The notes: a model not told the origin generated them from the sequence alone. DNA of 64,000 nucleotides from Muricea muricata (GCA_963855995.1 OY979723.1:9677013-9741012), one strand, 5' to 3'. Counted from the first letter of the stretch, positions 1 to 12,400 are shown. Numbers and translations: made by a program.

Positions 1-473
1 TTATTTTTTGTGATTATAACATAAAATGGTGATTTATTTTCAGCAAATTTACTAATTTCACCTCTAACGTGTGGTGATTAATTTAATTTTTGGTACGTAT
101 ATAGCACCTAAATTTAGTTTGACATGCAAAATGTTTATTGAAGTAGAACACAATTTAGTAATTATTACTCAGTAAATACCCCAGTATAGCGAATGAACAG
201 TAGGGCCATTCAGCAGTGTAACAACATGTCCTCCTATTTTTATGCAGTTTAATGGCCAGACTAGAGGCGGAACAGCCAGTTCGGCGTTTTTAATGGCCAG
301 AAAATGCAATTGACTGGCCAAAACCTGCATAGTGAACATGCGTAATGTGACATGCACGGGGACACAAACTTCAAAAGTTCTGACTCAAGTGGCCCTTTTG
401 TTTATTTTCTACCGTGTGGTTTTACAAACTAATATCACTGTCATCATTACAGGTGCTTGAAATAATTTCTTAC
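1..473. other. Dynein intron sequence, mostly unassigned
   Basis: AT-rich sequence with no exon I can support. The right two thirds carry a dispersed repeat described separately. No dynein homology continues here on the minus strand, so the next exon must lie outside the window. Confidence 0.5.
195..458. repeat. Dispersed ~260-bp repeat, copy 1
   Basis: Shares a long direct match with about 3090-3350: the segment around AACATGTCCTCCTATTTTTA, then TTAATGGCCAGA, CATGCACGGGGACACAAAC and TCTGACTCAAGTGGCCCTTT, ending at GTCATCATTACAGG. The two copies are diverged by scattered substitutions and small indels. No terminal inverted repeats or coding capacity were seen. The class is unknown (possibly a solo LTR or SINE-like). 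Confidence 0.6.
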
Positions 474-3400
474 CATGTTAACGATGAAGAGATTATCCCT
501 CAGTCTGTTTTTGCAAAGTGAAATTTTCCTTGAAATCATGAAAATAACACATTATCACCAAAATCTAGCAAATTTTGATAAATCTCACCGAGGGTTCAAC
601 GAACTTACTTTGTTCTCACGTTCTTCCTCCACACAGCGAAGGCTTTCCAAATGCGGAACTTTTCAAACGTCTTGATTTGAATCAATTTTTTGTAATCTTC
701 GTATTCCTTTGCCCAGCGTTTGAGAGGAGTGAATTCTGCCTCGTTGTTCGCAACGTGTGTCACTCCTTCGCTGCTTATTGTGTAGTAGTTGTCCGCGTTC
801 TTGATTTCTGAATGATTCACAATCCTAGAAGGAAGAGAAATTGAAATGAATACAGTAAGTTGATTATTATAATAATAGAATCACACTGTGGTATGAAAAA
901 CTAGATTCGTATTAATCTGACACTGCAAAGAGCAACGAAAAATTCGTTGTCTCGAGCGGGATTCGAGCTGGCATCTTCGGAATTCTAGAACGCTGCTCTA
1001 CCAATTGAGCTATCGAGTCAACTGGGATTGGTAGCGAGTCTTATCCAATTTAAGTGCACGAAATATTTTCGTGACGACTTAACGCTTGTCTTTGAGGACG
1101 CGCAGTGTTTCAATTCTATTTCAGAAACCCGAAGATGCGAGTGCGAATCCCGCTCGAGACAACGAATTTTTCGTAGTTCTCTGCAGTGTCAGATTAATAT
1201 TACGAATCTAGTTTTTCATATCTGTGAGGATGGTTCTGAAACACTATGGTATACTTTATTATACAAAGTACAGTGCTTTCTAGAGATTTCAAGCACTGAT
1301 AAAACGGATAATCTCACATGTGAGATTATTTATGATGATTTCACACGTGAAAATAATCGCTTTTCAAACAACAATCAATCAGAGCTTCTGGATATTTCAT
1401 ATTGGTAGAAAAGATTGCAGTTTATATAATAAACAGAAAAATACATTTTATTTTCTGTGTTGAATATGATATTTCTCACTCGTTCGCTGCGCTCATGTAA
1501 TGAGATATCAAGTTCAAGACTCAAAATAAATCTGGTATTTCCGCACACCATTCATGTATTATTCTCTATACAATAAAACACCTGAGAACAAACCTCAAGT
1601 TATAAGGATTATATTCTATAGAAGATTTGTCCACGGCAGGACTCATGTAGAGAAAACCAATTTTGGGATTGGATTGAACCATCTCCACAAATGCTAACGG
1701 ATCATCACTCGTTTCGGACAGGTGATCTTTAGGAGGTTCAAAAAATGCTACCGTTCCTCGTTTCCCGGAGGATCGCCTGTCAAACCTTCTCTGCTGAGCT
1801 AGCAGATCATCAGGTAAGGTCGGTAAGGGAGACGTTGTTCGGGCTACCGGTTCCACAGCCGTTCTTTGACATGTCTTCTTGTCGGGAACTTCTTCCGGTT
1901 CGACCTGTCCATTTGTCGCTGCAGTTCCTGGTTTGGGTGCATGCTTACGTTTCTGATATGCTCCTAGGTTAGGCTACAAATGATAAAAGCGCAGGCTTTG
2001 ATTTAGGGATGGCGTTTGACGAGATTAACTTGTAACGCTGGGTAGCCAATAGCCTGATCACAGACCAACGTTTTGCAGCCTGACGATTTTTGCAAGGGGT
2101 GGTGCGACTTCCCTTGCCAAAAATTGTCAGGCGACGAAACGTAAGTCTGTGATCAGGCTAGACAGCCAAGTACTTATTAATTTAAATTACAATACAGTCA
2201 GGGAGGTTCAGATCAAATGACTGAGTGTTTACTCTCCATGACTAATCTGCAATATCATTTTTCATTAGCAACAAATGGTTTCTTCTATGTTAGCAGATCA
2301 GGGATACCTGATCCTGCATGATCTCAACCCTGCACCCCCTCCCCATCCAAAGCCAAGAGGTGTGAACCCCCACACCCCTCCCCTAGACATAGCTCAGACT
2401 CAAACTGCTAAATAAAAAGCTTGTCAGAAAGCAACCTTTTTGACAAGATGATTTCACTGTATACAACCAAAACCAGACTTGCAACATCTTGACCAACAAA
2501 TGATAATACGATGCGTTCACATGCCTTGCCATGGCTTTGTGACGACAGGTCTGCAGCAAGTTGTCAAACAGATTTGTTGCAAGTTGGTTAAATGTCAAAA
2601 CTTGTTATTCACAGGCTTGCTGCAAGTTGTTCAACAGGTTTTAACAGGTCTGTCTCAAAATGACAAGTTGAAACAGGTGAAGCCTGATTTTAACAGACTT
2701 GTTACAACTTGATGAAATTGACAAGTTTGTTGCAACAATTAAGCCGGTAAATTCACAACTTTTAACAAGTCTGTAGCATGGCTGGCAACTCAGCCATTCT
2801 TGTTCAAAATCATGACCAACAACTGGTTGACCAATGAAGTTTGATTCATGTTTGAGATAAAATGCTGTTATCTGCAATGGCATGATCCACTTTTGGTCAA
2901 TGCCCATGTTGACAAAAACATTGCACCTGAAGCATTATGGGTCGAAGCATCACAAAATAAGTCTCATTCCCTCTTCTTTCTCAGATATATTCCTCTCATT
3001 CTGTGGAATCCATGCTTGAGAAAACTCAAATCAGACTTGGAGCACAGTCATATCCATGGTCAAGGAGGTGGAGTGCATAGTAGTACTTAAGGACCACTCA
3101 GCAGTGTTACAACATGTCCTCCTATTTTTATGCAGTTTAATGGCCAGAATAAAGGCAGATCAGCCAGTTTAGCATTTTTATTGGCCAGAAAATGCAACTG
3201 ACTGGCCAGAGCCTGCCTAATAAACGTGCGTAATGCGACATGCACGGGGACACAAACTTCAAAAGTTCTGACTCAAGTGGCCCTTTTGAGTATTTCCAAC
3301 TCTGTAATTTTACTACTACTATTGCTGTCATCATTACAGGTGATTAAAGTGTCATTTTTGAGTCATTAAATTGTGGGACCCATTCTGTCCTCCTACATTA

Positions 3401-4807
3401 ACGAAATCCTCCTCTGAAAAAATGGTGAATAATGCAGCCACTGCCTTTGTGTTATTTTGAATATTATTCATATATTTCAAATACCATTATAAAATATTAT
3501 TTTTAACGTTATTCATTTTGAATGAATATTATAACATATTAAGCAGGATTGAACGTTTTGAGTGAGGGTCCCTCATCGATCTGGCCACTTTTAACTGCCC
3601 AAAGAAGAGCTGTCACTCAAAATACTGAATTCCACTTACAAGGCAGGAAAAATAGATGAGCAAATGCGCAGTGCAAGTAGGAAAATTTATATAAGAAAAC
3701 TTGCGGTGATAAGATTTTTAAGCTGCCACAGGAAGTGTTAGGCCTGTGTACAGAAAGCTTTTATTTCATTTTATTGACATTAAAGTAATTCAAACTAATG
3801 CACGCAGTGCATTGAAAATGATAAAGACAACTCAAGGTTTTAAGCAAAGGCCTTTTGCAGCCTTCTTTGAGTATGCAAGGGTAATACATATAGCTAAGGA
3901 GGTTAATTTTAGCCTTATGCACATTAAAAAACAATATACAGAAGTAATTAATGTTGAAAGGAAAACTTCTCCTCCGTAGTTGATGCACAAGCATGATGAC
4001 AGCATTATGATTGGGAGTAATTGCTCACAGGAAGAACAGAAAAATATTTTTTCACACCTGTTTACTTTCATCACTAAAACATATCAGATATTGAAAGATG
4101 GTTGCTCTATATCTTTTGTGTTTATGTTGAGGAAATACTAAACGTTTTCTGTGTTGAGATATGGTTATAAGTGTCGTGGCATGCGCCTGTAACCCAGCTA
4201 CTTCAGGGCAAGTAGTGTGAAAATATTAATATAATAATAATAATATAGTAATAATAATAAGTATTATACTTCCAGGTGCCCATCTTTCTTTTATCTCAAA
4301 CTCTTTCTCTGTATATAGTTCCAACCTGATTGCCTTTCTATTATATACAGTAGGTGGGTGCATATTCAAATCATTATTTGAATTACTAAATACACCCACC
4401 CTTGCATGAGTGGAAAGGAGGTGGGGGGGGGGGGGAAGAGCTAAAAAGTTGATCCGAAGAAGATGCATTTTATATGTTATAACTACACGTCTACAAATAA
4501 ACATACCAGTGGTTCTAGTTTTCCTGTTGCAGGAGTATTCTAGGAAGAAATAATACATATAAATACCTGCTATTGTATGTTCTATGTCATAAAATAAAGA
4601 ATACGACCAATATAACTATGTAAAACAAATCAAAACATTCACCTTGCGTCGCTGAGTCGCTGTCAGCCCCGAAAACTTGAGCGCCTTCGGATTTTGTTCG
4701 AGCTGTGGCTTCGCGATTAAGCGAGCTTTCAGCTTCGCTTCATCAACACACGGCAAGTTCATTTTCTGTTCGGCATGTCGACGAAAGTTCGACACAGAAT
4801 TAGCCAT
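474..4807 (-). CDS. DNAH: Axonemal dynein heavy chain, N-terminal exons 1-4 (partial gene)
   Basis: Motor subunit of ciliary/flagellar inner-arm dynein, of which only the N-terminal tail is in the window. I place four exons: 4807-4643 (ATG, 55 codons), 1973-1594, 824-609 and 528-474. They total 816 nt, 272 codons, with matching phases (0, 2, 2, 0) and GT/AG borders; the exon 4 acceptor is a weaker AAG. The start reads MANSVSNFRRHAEQ. Exon 2 ends in GFLYMSPAVDKSSIEYNPYN. Exon 3 holds NYYTISSEGVTH, EFTPLKRW and FRIWKAFAVWRKNV. Exon 4 gives KNRLRDNLFIVNM. These match the conserved region near the N-terminus of the DNAH3/7/12 class as I know it; the exact paralogue is not decided. Intron 1 (2.7 kb) and intron 2 are full of repeats. 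The gene continues beyond the left edge, and I found no further exon in 1-473. It lies head to head with the first caspase gene. Confidence 0.85.
892..1221. mobile_element. Palindromic element with tRNA-like sequence in both arms, copy 1
   Basis: The two ends are reverse complements (ACTAGATTCGTATTAATCTG at the left, ACGAATCTAG at the right). The left arm, read on the minus strand, is tRNA-like: GATAGCTCAATTGGTAGAGC resembles an A box plus D arm, and GCTCGAATCCCGCTCGAG resembles a B box plus T arm. The right arm keeps the B-box half (GCGAATCCCGCTCGAGACAA). It lies in dynein intron 2. Related copies sit near 5531-5894 and 54712-55075. A functional tRNA is unlikely because the acceptor and anticodon arms do not fold convincingly. 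Confidence 0.6.
2050..2160. mobile_element. Palindromic MITE, TAGCCTGATCACAGAC termini
   Basis: A 111-bp near-perfect hairpin. TAGCCTGATCACAGAC at the left is mirrored by GTCTGTGATCAGGCTA at the right, and the inner arms (CCTGACGATTTTTGCAAGG / CCTTGCCAAAAATTGTCAGG) also pair. It sits in dynein intron 1. Flanks share only AGCCAA, so the target-site duplication is uncertain. Non-coding. Confidence 0.7.
2480..2790. repeat. Degenerate ~30-bp satellite-like tract
   Basis: Loosely periodic sequence built from variants of GCAAGTTGTCAAACAG, CAGGCTTGCTGCAAGTTG and similar words. It resembles, in inverse orientation, the better ordered 31-bp minisatellite at about 57.4-58.2 kb (word CTTGTCAACAAGCC). 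Lies in dynein intron 1; open frames across it are incidental. Confidence 0.45.
3090..3350. repeat. Dispersed ~260-bp repeat, copy 2
   Basis: Second copy of the repeat at about 195-458, same orientation, with the same landmarks (AACATGTCCTCCTATTTTTA, CATGCACGGGGACACAAAC, TCATCATTACAGG). The two copies flank 2.6 kb of dynein intronic and exonic sequence. Confidence 0.6.
3351..4642. other. Dynein intron 1, unassigned AT-rich sequence
   Basis: No gene seen. It contains AT-rich simple sequence at about 4215-4262 (ATAATAATAATAT) and a small inverted repeat with a poly-G end at about 4350-4436 (GGTGGGTGCATATTC versus ACACCCACCC, then a run of G). The latter resembles the termini of the hAT-like MITEs found elsewhere in the window. 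Confidence 0.45.
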
Positions 4808-5530
4808 GTTTATCGTGAAATTTTCACATTTTTTAACCTTTTTCTATAGGCCATCTTTTGGCCGCCATGAAATTGGCAAGGTATTGTAACCATAGAAACG
4901 GCAACAATTATGCTGATTTTAGAAATGTTTCTGGATGGTTCACGATGAGACCCATATATACATATAAATACAACTGGAGCAGCACGCACTATTATCCTTG
5001 GTTTAAATTGACCATAAATATATCATGCAAACAACATTTGCTAACTTAACTGCTGTTTATAGCTTAAAGTTTAGTTCAGACATTTACTGATTTAGTGTTG
5101 CCATAGATTTGATTACCATTTACCAACCTTCCGATATGGCTCTCCATTGACAACATATAAGTTATTTTATTTTAACTATTCACAAGATCGAGTTTCTGTA
5201 AAATTATATTCATTGATCACTAGCCAGGCAAACTTAAAAGAATTAAGATCGAGTTTATTTTATTGCACTTCATGAACCGTAAGACTAATGTAAATAATAC
5301 TTCTGAATTAAAGTTAGATCGAGCATCTCGAAACTAAAAAACTCTATATAAATAAATACTTGCAACTTCACAGGTCTTCACATAGCGAATTATGTGTAAT
5401 GACTTTTAGTCTTCTCGTTGATATAATACCCACGTAGTTCAGAGTTAACTGATACATCATATACCAATTAGATTGGCTAATTTGTCGCAATTTTGTGTAG
5501 TTATGGTAATAAAGCCGGAATATTTTCATT

Positions 5531-5894
5531 TTCGTATTAATCTAACACCGCAAATAACAACGGAAAATTTGTTGTCTCAAACGGTATAAGAACTTCCATT
5601 TTCAGATTTCAAGACCGCAACTCTACGTACTAAATGAGCTCATTATCGAGACAACTTGGATTGCGGGAAGCGAGTCTTATCCAATTTAATGGCGACGGTT
5701 TTGAAATACAATTGTAACACTGCATGCGCCGAAAGTCGTCACGAAATATTACCTGGACTTAATCTACTACCAATGCTAGTTGGCTCGATAGCTCAATTGG
5801 TAGAGCTGCAGCAGTCTAGAAACCCAAACATGCGAGTTCAAATCCAGCTCGAAACAACGAATTTATCGATTTTCTCTGCAGTGTCAGGTTAATA
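5531..5894. mobile_element. Palindromic element with tRNA-like arms, copy 2
   Basis: Begins CGTATTAATCTAACACCGC and ends CTCTGCAGTGTCAGGTTAAT, arms in inverted orientation. The right arm on the plus strand, from 5782, is clearly tRNA-like: GATAGCTCAATTGGTAGAGC (A-box-like), then GAGTTCAAATCC (B-box-like). It lies in the spacer between the dynein gene and the first caspase gene. Its paralogue at 54712-55075 lacks the small MITE that follows here. Confidence 0.6.
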
Positions 5895-5980
5895 CAGTGG
5901 CGGATCCAGGGTAAGTCAAAATAAACTGGCTGGTCACAAATTGCTATAATTTATTTTGACTTACCCTGGATCCGCAACTG
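5895..5980. mobile_element. 86-bp hAT-type MITE with 8-bp target duplication
   Basis: Termini CAGTGGCGGATCCAGGGTAA and the reverse complement TTACCCTGGATCCGCAACTG bracket a short non-coding core. The flanks are a perfect 8-bp direct repeat, GGTTAATA (5887-5894 and 5981-5988), the target size of hAT elements. The paralogous segment near 55067 reads straight through GTCAGGTTAATATGAATC and is an empty site, so the insertion is younger than the flank duplication. Confidence 0.9.
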
Positions 5981-6287
5981 GGTTAATATGAATCTAGCTT
6001 TTCATACGTCTGAGCCGGGATGGTTCTGAAATAGATATAAAGTTTTTGCTTTCTTTAATTTTATTTAAATTCAATTTGCCAACATTCTTTTGAATAGATG
6101 CTATTACTTTCATGTTCAATATATTACGAAAACAGGATTTTTTTATACAGAAAATGAAGATCTGGAAGAATGTAACAACATCCGCATACCTTGTCTTCAC
6201 AACAAGAACCCTTTGTGCTTTTCCTGGAAAAGCTCTCAAGCATCGCCCGCCAATTAAGCAACCAGAATTTCATTTCGGGTACGCTAT

Positions 6288-6293
6288 TATAAA
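6288..6293 (+). promoter_or_regulatory. Candidate TATA box of the CXC-caspase gene
   Basis: TATAAA about 140 bp upstream of the ATG at 6429, preceded by CCAATTAAG about 37 bp further up. The paralogous flank keeps both (TATAAA at 58881-58886). Conservation and spacing suggest a core promoter, but this is motif-level evidence only. Confidence 0.4.
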
Positions 6294-6428
6294 CCCTATA
6301 TCTAATTTCAGTTTCACTAAGCTATAAAGTTCAGATTGGACTTTCTATCGCTTCATTTTACACAGCACGATGTACCAGAGACATGATACAACTGCAGTGC
6401 ACATGCAAACCAATGCACAAAGATAAAA

Positions 6429-9400
6429 ATGGACGGAAACAGGAGCCAGAAAAAGCCAGAGGAAAGAACACAGGTAAAGTTGTTAACCTTTAATGGTATT
6501 ACAGTGCAACTCGTCGAGGTTACTCATTTGACGAGTTAAATGAGTCAATGAAAATGTCAATAAGTTAGAGTCAATGAGTCAGTGTAGCGAAAATCTATAG
6601 TGCGGCGAAAACTAAATAAAACTAGATCTATTAAATGGTCAATAATAGTAGTTATGTAGATATGAAACCACTATAAGTATTAAAATCTGATTGGAATTAG
6701 AAATTTACATTTGTATTCTGTGTATTGGTTCGTTCTTAAATTAGTCCTAGAGTTTCGAATTGTTTCGAATCGAAGACAATGCGTAATTCAGAATCGCCTT
6801 TTGAAGAAAAAGTAACAAAAATAGAGCAACTCTGTATATCTCCGAATGTGGCTTGCAAGCCTAATGTTAGTACTGATCAATAACACTATTCATTCCGCGA
6901 ATTCACCATGCAAATTGTGTTCATAAGATTGTTCGCTACAGCAACTTGTGCCAGCTTTCACAAGTAAAACAAAGTCTAGTGATATATATTGACTCTGCTA
7001 TCGGTTTCAACTTTCAATTGGTTTTAGTTCGTAATATCTATCGCAGCGAGAACGCGATGTTTCACGTTGCATGGTTGAAAATAGATTCGTATACATCGAC
7101 AGCGCGCATGATTTCATCTTTATTCCAAGGACTATGTCAATAAATAACGTTGTGTTACGAACATTAGCGAACAGACGTTGATAGAAAGCGTCCATTCATG
7201 GCTGATCATATGACTAGGATATTTCACTTCTAATATCAACCTTACCTGGACGTCGTCGATATCTACTTTTAGTCGGGGAGGCAGAGGTAGAAAAATATAT
7301 GTTTACTTACCATAGCGAGGGACAATTTCATTTTATGTTTATATTGTACCTTTAGGTCTAATAAATATATTTCTGCATGTTGAACGCGATAAAATTTCTT
7401 GTGGGCTCCAGCCAACACGTTTTTCCCGAAATTTTCTATAAAACTATATTATTGTCAAAAAAGGCGAAATTTCAGATTTATTTCTAGGAAAAACCACTTA
7501 CGCTATCAAAAAGGTAATAAAAAATTACATATAACACATTATTATGGTTACCTTTATTTTTCACATTTTTGTTGAGTTATGAGCGTTTGAAAACTTATTT
7601 TCCAACTAGTGCCCAGGAAATTAGCGCCATTTTAGGACACCTTCCCATTTTGAAGCAGCAATAACTCAAGAACGGCTTGAAAAACAAGGGTGCCCGTAAT
7701 TATGTCTTATATGTTGTTTTTTATAAGCTTTCTTATGATACAAGTAATTTTTCAAATGAGCGAATTTGAAAGTTTAACATTTTTGACCACATAATAGTTT
7801 TACAATAAAACTGAAGAAAAACGTGTTGATGGAAGCCCACAAGATAAATCGGGCAAAACAACATTAACAATTGTGATATTAGGCATCCAACGGATAATTT
7901 AAGAGCATAATTGATTTGTCCCTCGAGAAGATAGGTAAAATTACCTCTGCCTCATTGACTATTTACATTTTGTCGCAACTGTCGTAATAACAGTCCTTTT
8001 CCTGGTATTAAACTACTTTGAGCTATATGCATTACTGTATTAAACTACTTTGAGCTATACACATAACTGTATTAAACTACTTTGAGCTATATACATAACT
8101 GTTTTAAACTTAAAAGTACTATAAAATAAAAAGCGACTGGGGATGAGGCAGTTCTTTCTCGATGACGTGGATATTTCGCTTCTATTAATATCAACGTTAC
8201 CTCGACGTCGTCAATTGAACGTTTAAATATTGTTGAGATTAACAACATAACCTCAACATTGACATTGTTTCAACGTCAAGAATGTAGCAGTTGACCAAGT
8301 AATTAACGTATTTGCCCGCTCAGTGTGATCCTGCTTTTTTACTTTCATACAAGCGCGACCATTCTCCATGGACCATTCCCTAATTAGACAAACTTAAATT
8401 CGAAAACAATTTTTAGCCCAGTTGGAAAGAGCTTCCTAAATTTAGTGAAATTCTGAAGTTTGGTTGTACAATATTGTAAAATATCGAAAATAAAGTAATG
8501 TAAAATTTTCGAATTTTGTATATATAATTTTCACTTTGTATTACGCGGGAAAAAGCGTCACCACACTTCCACATAGTGGTAACGCCTTTCCGTTCGTAAT
8601 ACAAAAGTGTACAAACTTCCACATTTTACAATATTTCAAATTTCCACGCTTCACATTTTACAATATTTCCACATTTTACAATATTTTGCAACCAAACTTG
8701 ACAATTGTTTGAAATTTAGGATGCTCTTTCCAGCTGTCCTAACTGATTTTCCGAATTCAAAAGTTTGTTGAATGGGGGAATGGTCCGTTAGTCATATTAA
8801 GTGTAGATCGACGTACATGCTCTATCACATCGGTCACTTGGATATATTCACGACTAAATGGCAACTGGGCTTAATATAGAAAATGCAATATTGATACAAG
8901 TCAATGTCATCAAACGAATGTTGCATCAACTTGATACTTAACAATTATTCGCCGAAGGCGAAGTGATTATTGGTGGATATTTACCCTAATCACAGAGTCT
9001 TCTTTAGTAAAATTTTCGTGTATTAAATGCACTGTCGTCTTTTATGAATACAGTTCTGTTTACTTCAGAAAGACTAAAGTTTACTTGTAATTTTTAAATA
9101 GTGAAAAAAGTATTTAATAAGGTATTTGCAGACGATCTATTACTTTAAGATAGTTTAACATCAAAGTTTGTTTGTATTTTTTGAGTTCATAATTAATGCA
9201 ATTTTTCTCCATTTGCTAATTTTGGCAAAAGCATTATACATCAAAACGACTCTCATTGGCGGCCATTTTGAAAAAATGCCAACTAGTAAATAATGCCTCA
9301 TATTTACATGGTTAGGCAACCAAAATGCTTGAAAACCATTATTTACTAAAGAAATTATACTAATTGCAGTTATTTGCAACTTGTGCGTTTTGGGTAATTA

Positions 9401-12400
9401 TTGTCATTTATGTAGTTTTGCTGGTGCCAAAACGGCTGCCAGCACAAGAATGGCCCAAAAAGACTCGGTTGTCCGTGCAGAACTGAACGATTGTATTGCG
9501 GAGACAAATGCAAGTGCGGCACAAATCGTGCCCCCTGTAAAAATAACGAAGACGGGCTGACGCCTAAGCCCAGGAAAAAAACAACCGAAAAATATTTGGT
9601 AGAGAAGAGACATGAGAGCTATAGATCATATCGGGTAAGGTTTTGCATAGAATTTTTCATTAATTTGGCTTCATTTCGCACTACATTTTCTTGAAATCAG
9701 TTGTTTTTAGGTTTCATCGATTTCAAAAGAAATTAGAACGGCAGAACACGAATATATGAACACCCCCCCGCGCCAACTAAATCTCTAGTCCCCCCCCCCC
9801 CGCGCCAACTAAATCTCTAGTCCCCCCCGCGCCAATTAAATTTCTAGTTATGGTCGTGACTAATCACTATTGTAGAAACATGAAATACCGCAAGCGAGTC
9901 GAAGATATTGAAGGTGAACGTGAAATACCAGAATACAGCAATTTGCGTTCAAGCACAAACCGCAAACATTTTCGCGAGTTTTTTTACGTTTGTAACGTGA
10001 CGTTTGGCGGTTTGAAACGGAAGCCGTTTAGATGCAAAACTCGACGGTTCTGTAACTGCAAATGTCATGTTATGTCATGTTTTGACGCACGTTTTATTAT
10101 TTTTTCATAACACATACCAATTTCGTAGCGTAGAAGCTTGTTTACGATTTCAAATGATACAAAAGCGATTAAACTTGTAAATAATCGTTTCTTACACGTG
10201 AAACGGACTCAGTTTTGTTCATTTTAAACAGTAACAATTATAATGGCAAACGTTGCGTTTCAAAGGGCAGTTACAAACGTAAAAAAACTCGCGAAAATTT
10301 TTGCGGTTTGTGCTTGAATCACAGAGTGCTTGAATGCAAATAGCTGTAACTGCATGTGGGGGTAAATTCAGATACAGGATTCCTAACTTACATAAATATC
10401 GTTGTTTTCGGATTCGTTGTAATTCTTTCTGTTGTAGCCTTTTGTGGACGAGAATGACAGTGGTAGTTCTGAAAAGGATCCGTCATCAACGCCAGGATCT
10501 CCAGAAAGTAGCATACCAGATTTTCGTAATGATAGTCAAGTCCCTCAAGGTTTGCAGAAACATTCATGCTGAGACAAAACACAAAGCGCAATCACTTATT
10601 ACAGGGAAATGGCAACAAAAATTTTTATCCTCTTATTTGAAGGAGACTCCAAAACAATATATAGAAGTCTATAACAGAATTTTTATATCTGCCCTATTTG
10701 GTGAGATATTTTGACTTGAAATCTTTAGTTACCGCCATCTTGGATATTTGTAGATATGCATGATACGTCACAACTGGGGTCACGCAATTTTTTTTCTTAC
10801 GACACAATTATTAATCTTCTCCATTAACCACACACATGGTAAGTGTTTCGGATTTCAGCACGGACTGAAAAGGTTTCACAGATTTTTTTATTGGTGGTAA
10901 GTATTAAGGAGAAGCTTTGAATAGCTTATCCCTTTTTTGACGTCACCAAAACATTCTTAATGAGGTTAAAAATTAATCCAAGATGGCGGACAGTTCGATT
11001 ATTCAGGTGACAATATCTCCCAAAGTAAAACAGATACAAAATTTTTGAAAAAGACTTCTATATATTTTAGAGTCTCTTTCAAATGAGACGATAAAAATTT
11101 TTGTTGCCATTTCCCTTTAAGTAAGAACAGATGTGTAACTTCTGTCAAAACGTTGTCTCGCATTCACCATCTTCCTAGCAAATGTCACAACAACGTGAGC
11201 TCTCGTGAATGTACATCCGAGGAAAATGCGCGGAAACGAAGTGCTATGAAGTTACACATTTGTACGAAAGATGGATAACCGGTGCATATCTACCGGCTAG
11301 TGATTCTTTAAACTTTGCATTAAAACATGCTCATTTAACTGGTAAACCCCGTAAAGTTTATTAGTTTCGAGTTAAGGTCACTTTTTCGCGAGTTCAATAT
11401 ACCAGGTGTAATTGCGTTTTATGCTTTTCTGTGGCGGTTGAAAAATCACAACCGGTGGATAGCGTCATCCATCTTTCGTACAACCTGTGTCCCTGAAAAT
11501 ATGGCCTCCCTTTAAAATCCCTCCGGGTAATATTTCCTAGCAAACTTCCTGCGAAATATGACCTCCTCTTACGAAATTTGGGTTAGGGTTTCCGAACGGG
11601 GCCATATTTCCTAGGATATTTGGCCCCCGGGGCCATATTTCCTACGGTTAGCGATAGGGGTTTTTTTGGGGGGAGGCATATTTCCTGTTACACCGGCCCC
11701 TGTTCTTACCCTAATGAAAACGGCTGATTGAACAATGTTTTGCTGCCCACATTTCTCAATGTTGCTAACATTATTATGCAGAATTCTTTTGCTACAAAGT
11801 GTTTTCGTACAGGGCAAGCCAGAAACGGAGCGCAAAACGGTCTGGCACCGAAATCGTCATGGAGTCGTGTACATCAAATCAAACGTGGCTATGCTCTCGT
11901 GATACACAACAAATACTTCAATTGCAAGCTGCGACCAAGAGAAGGGTCTGAAAAAGATCTTGAGGTAATAAAAGACTTCTGTGAGGAAGCAGATCTCCAT
12001 CTTGATATTATACAAGATGTCACAATCAACGAGATCCGTGATCATTGTTGGAAACTGGTAACAAAAGACAGAAATGCGTTTCAAAACTACGATGGCCTTG
12101 TCTGTTTTATACTTAGCCATGGAAATAGGTAAATATATATAATTCTTTCAATTCATGATTTATATTTCTTGTTAAAAACCGTTCGCACAATCCATCAGTT
12201 AAAACTTGATAGCAACTAGGGGCGCCATTTTCGCAACAAAAATGTTCACACATGTTAGAAACACATTTTTACTTCTCGGGAGGCAAAATTTTGTTTCTCC
12301 GACAATTTTTCTCGAGCGTAAAAATCTGGGAAAAATCATACGAAACATAACGTTTCTGCAGCAATGTTTCCTAGTTTGCCCAGGGCTTTAGGATTCCTCG

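Noticed and set aside
4858-5049. 63-codon open frame divergent from the dynein start
   Set aside because: No similarity to a known family recognised, no supporting splice sites and no paralogue; likely chance.
5782-5860. Functional tRNA gene
   Set aside because: A- and B-box-like words are present, but acceptor and anticodon stems do not pair properly and the unit recurs inside a palindromic repeat.
6946-7143. 65-codon open frame conserved at 59752-60018
   Set aside because: Lies within intron 1 of the CXC-caspase in both flanks; its stop position differs between copies and no splice sites fit, so conservation reflects the duplication.
8413-8622. 69-codon minus-strand open frame recurring at four places
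   Set aside because: It recurs only because the foldback element recurs; substitutions among copies do not favour silent sites.
9850-10110. 86-codon open frame with Cys/Arg-rich protein
   Set aside because: It runs through the 411-bp MITE at 9936-10346 and its C-terminal half is the inverted arm of that element; the empty site at 63417 lacks it.
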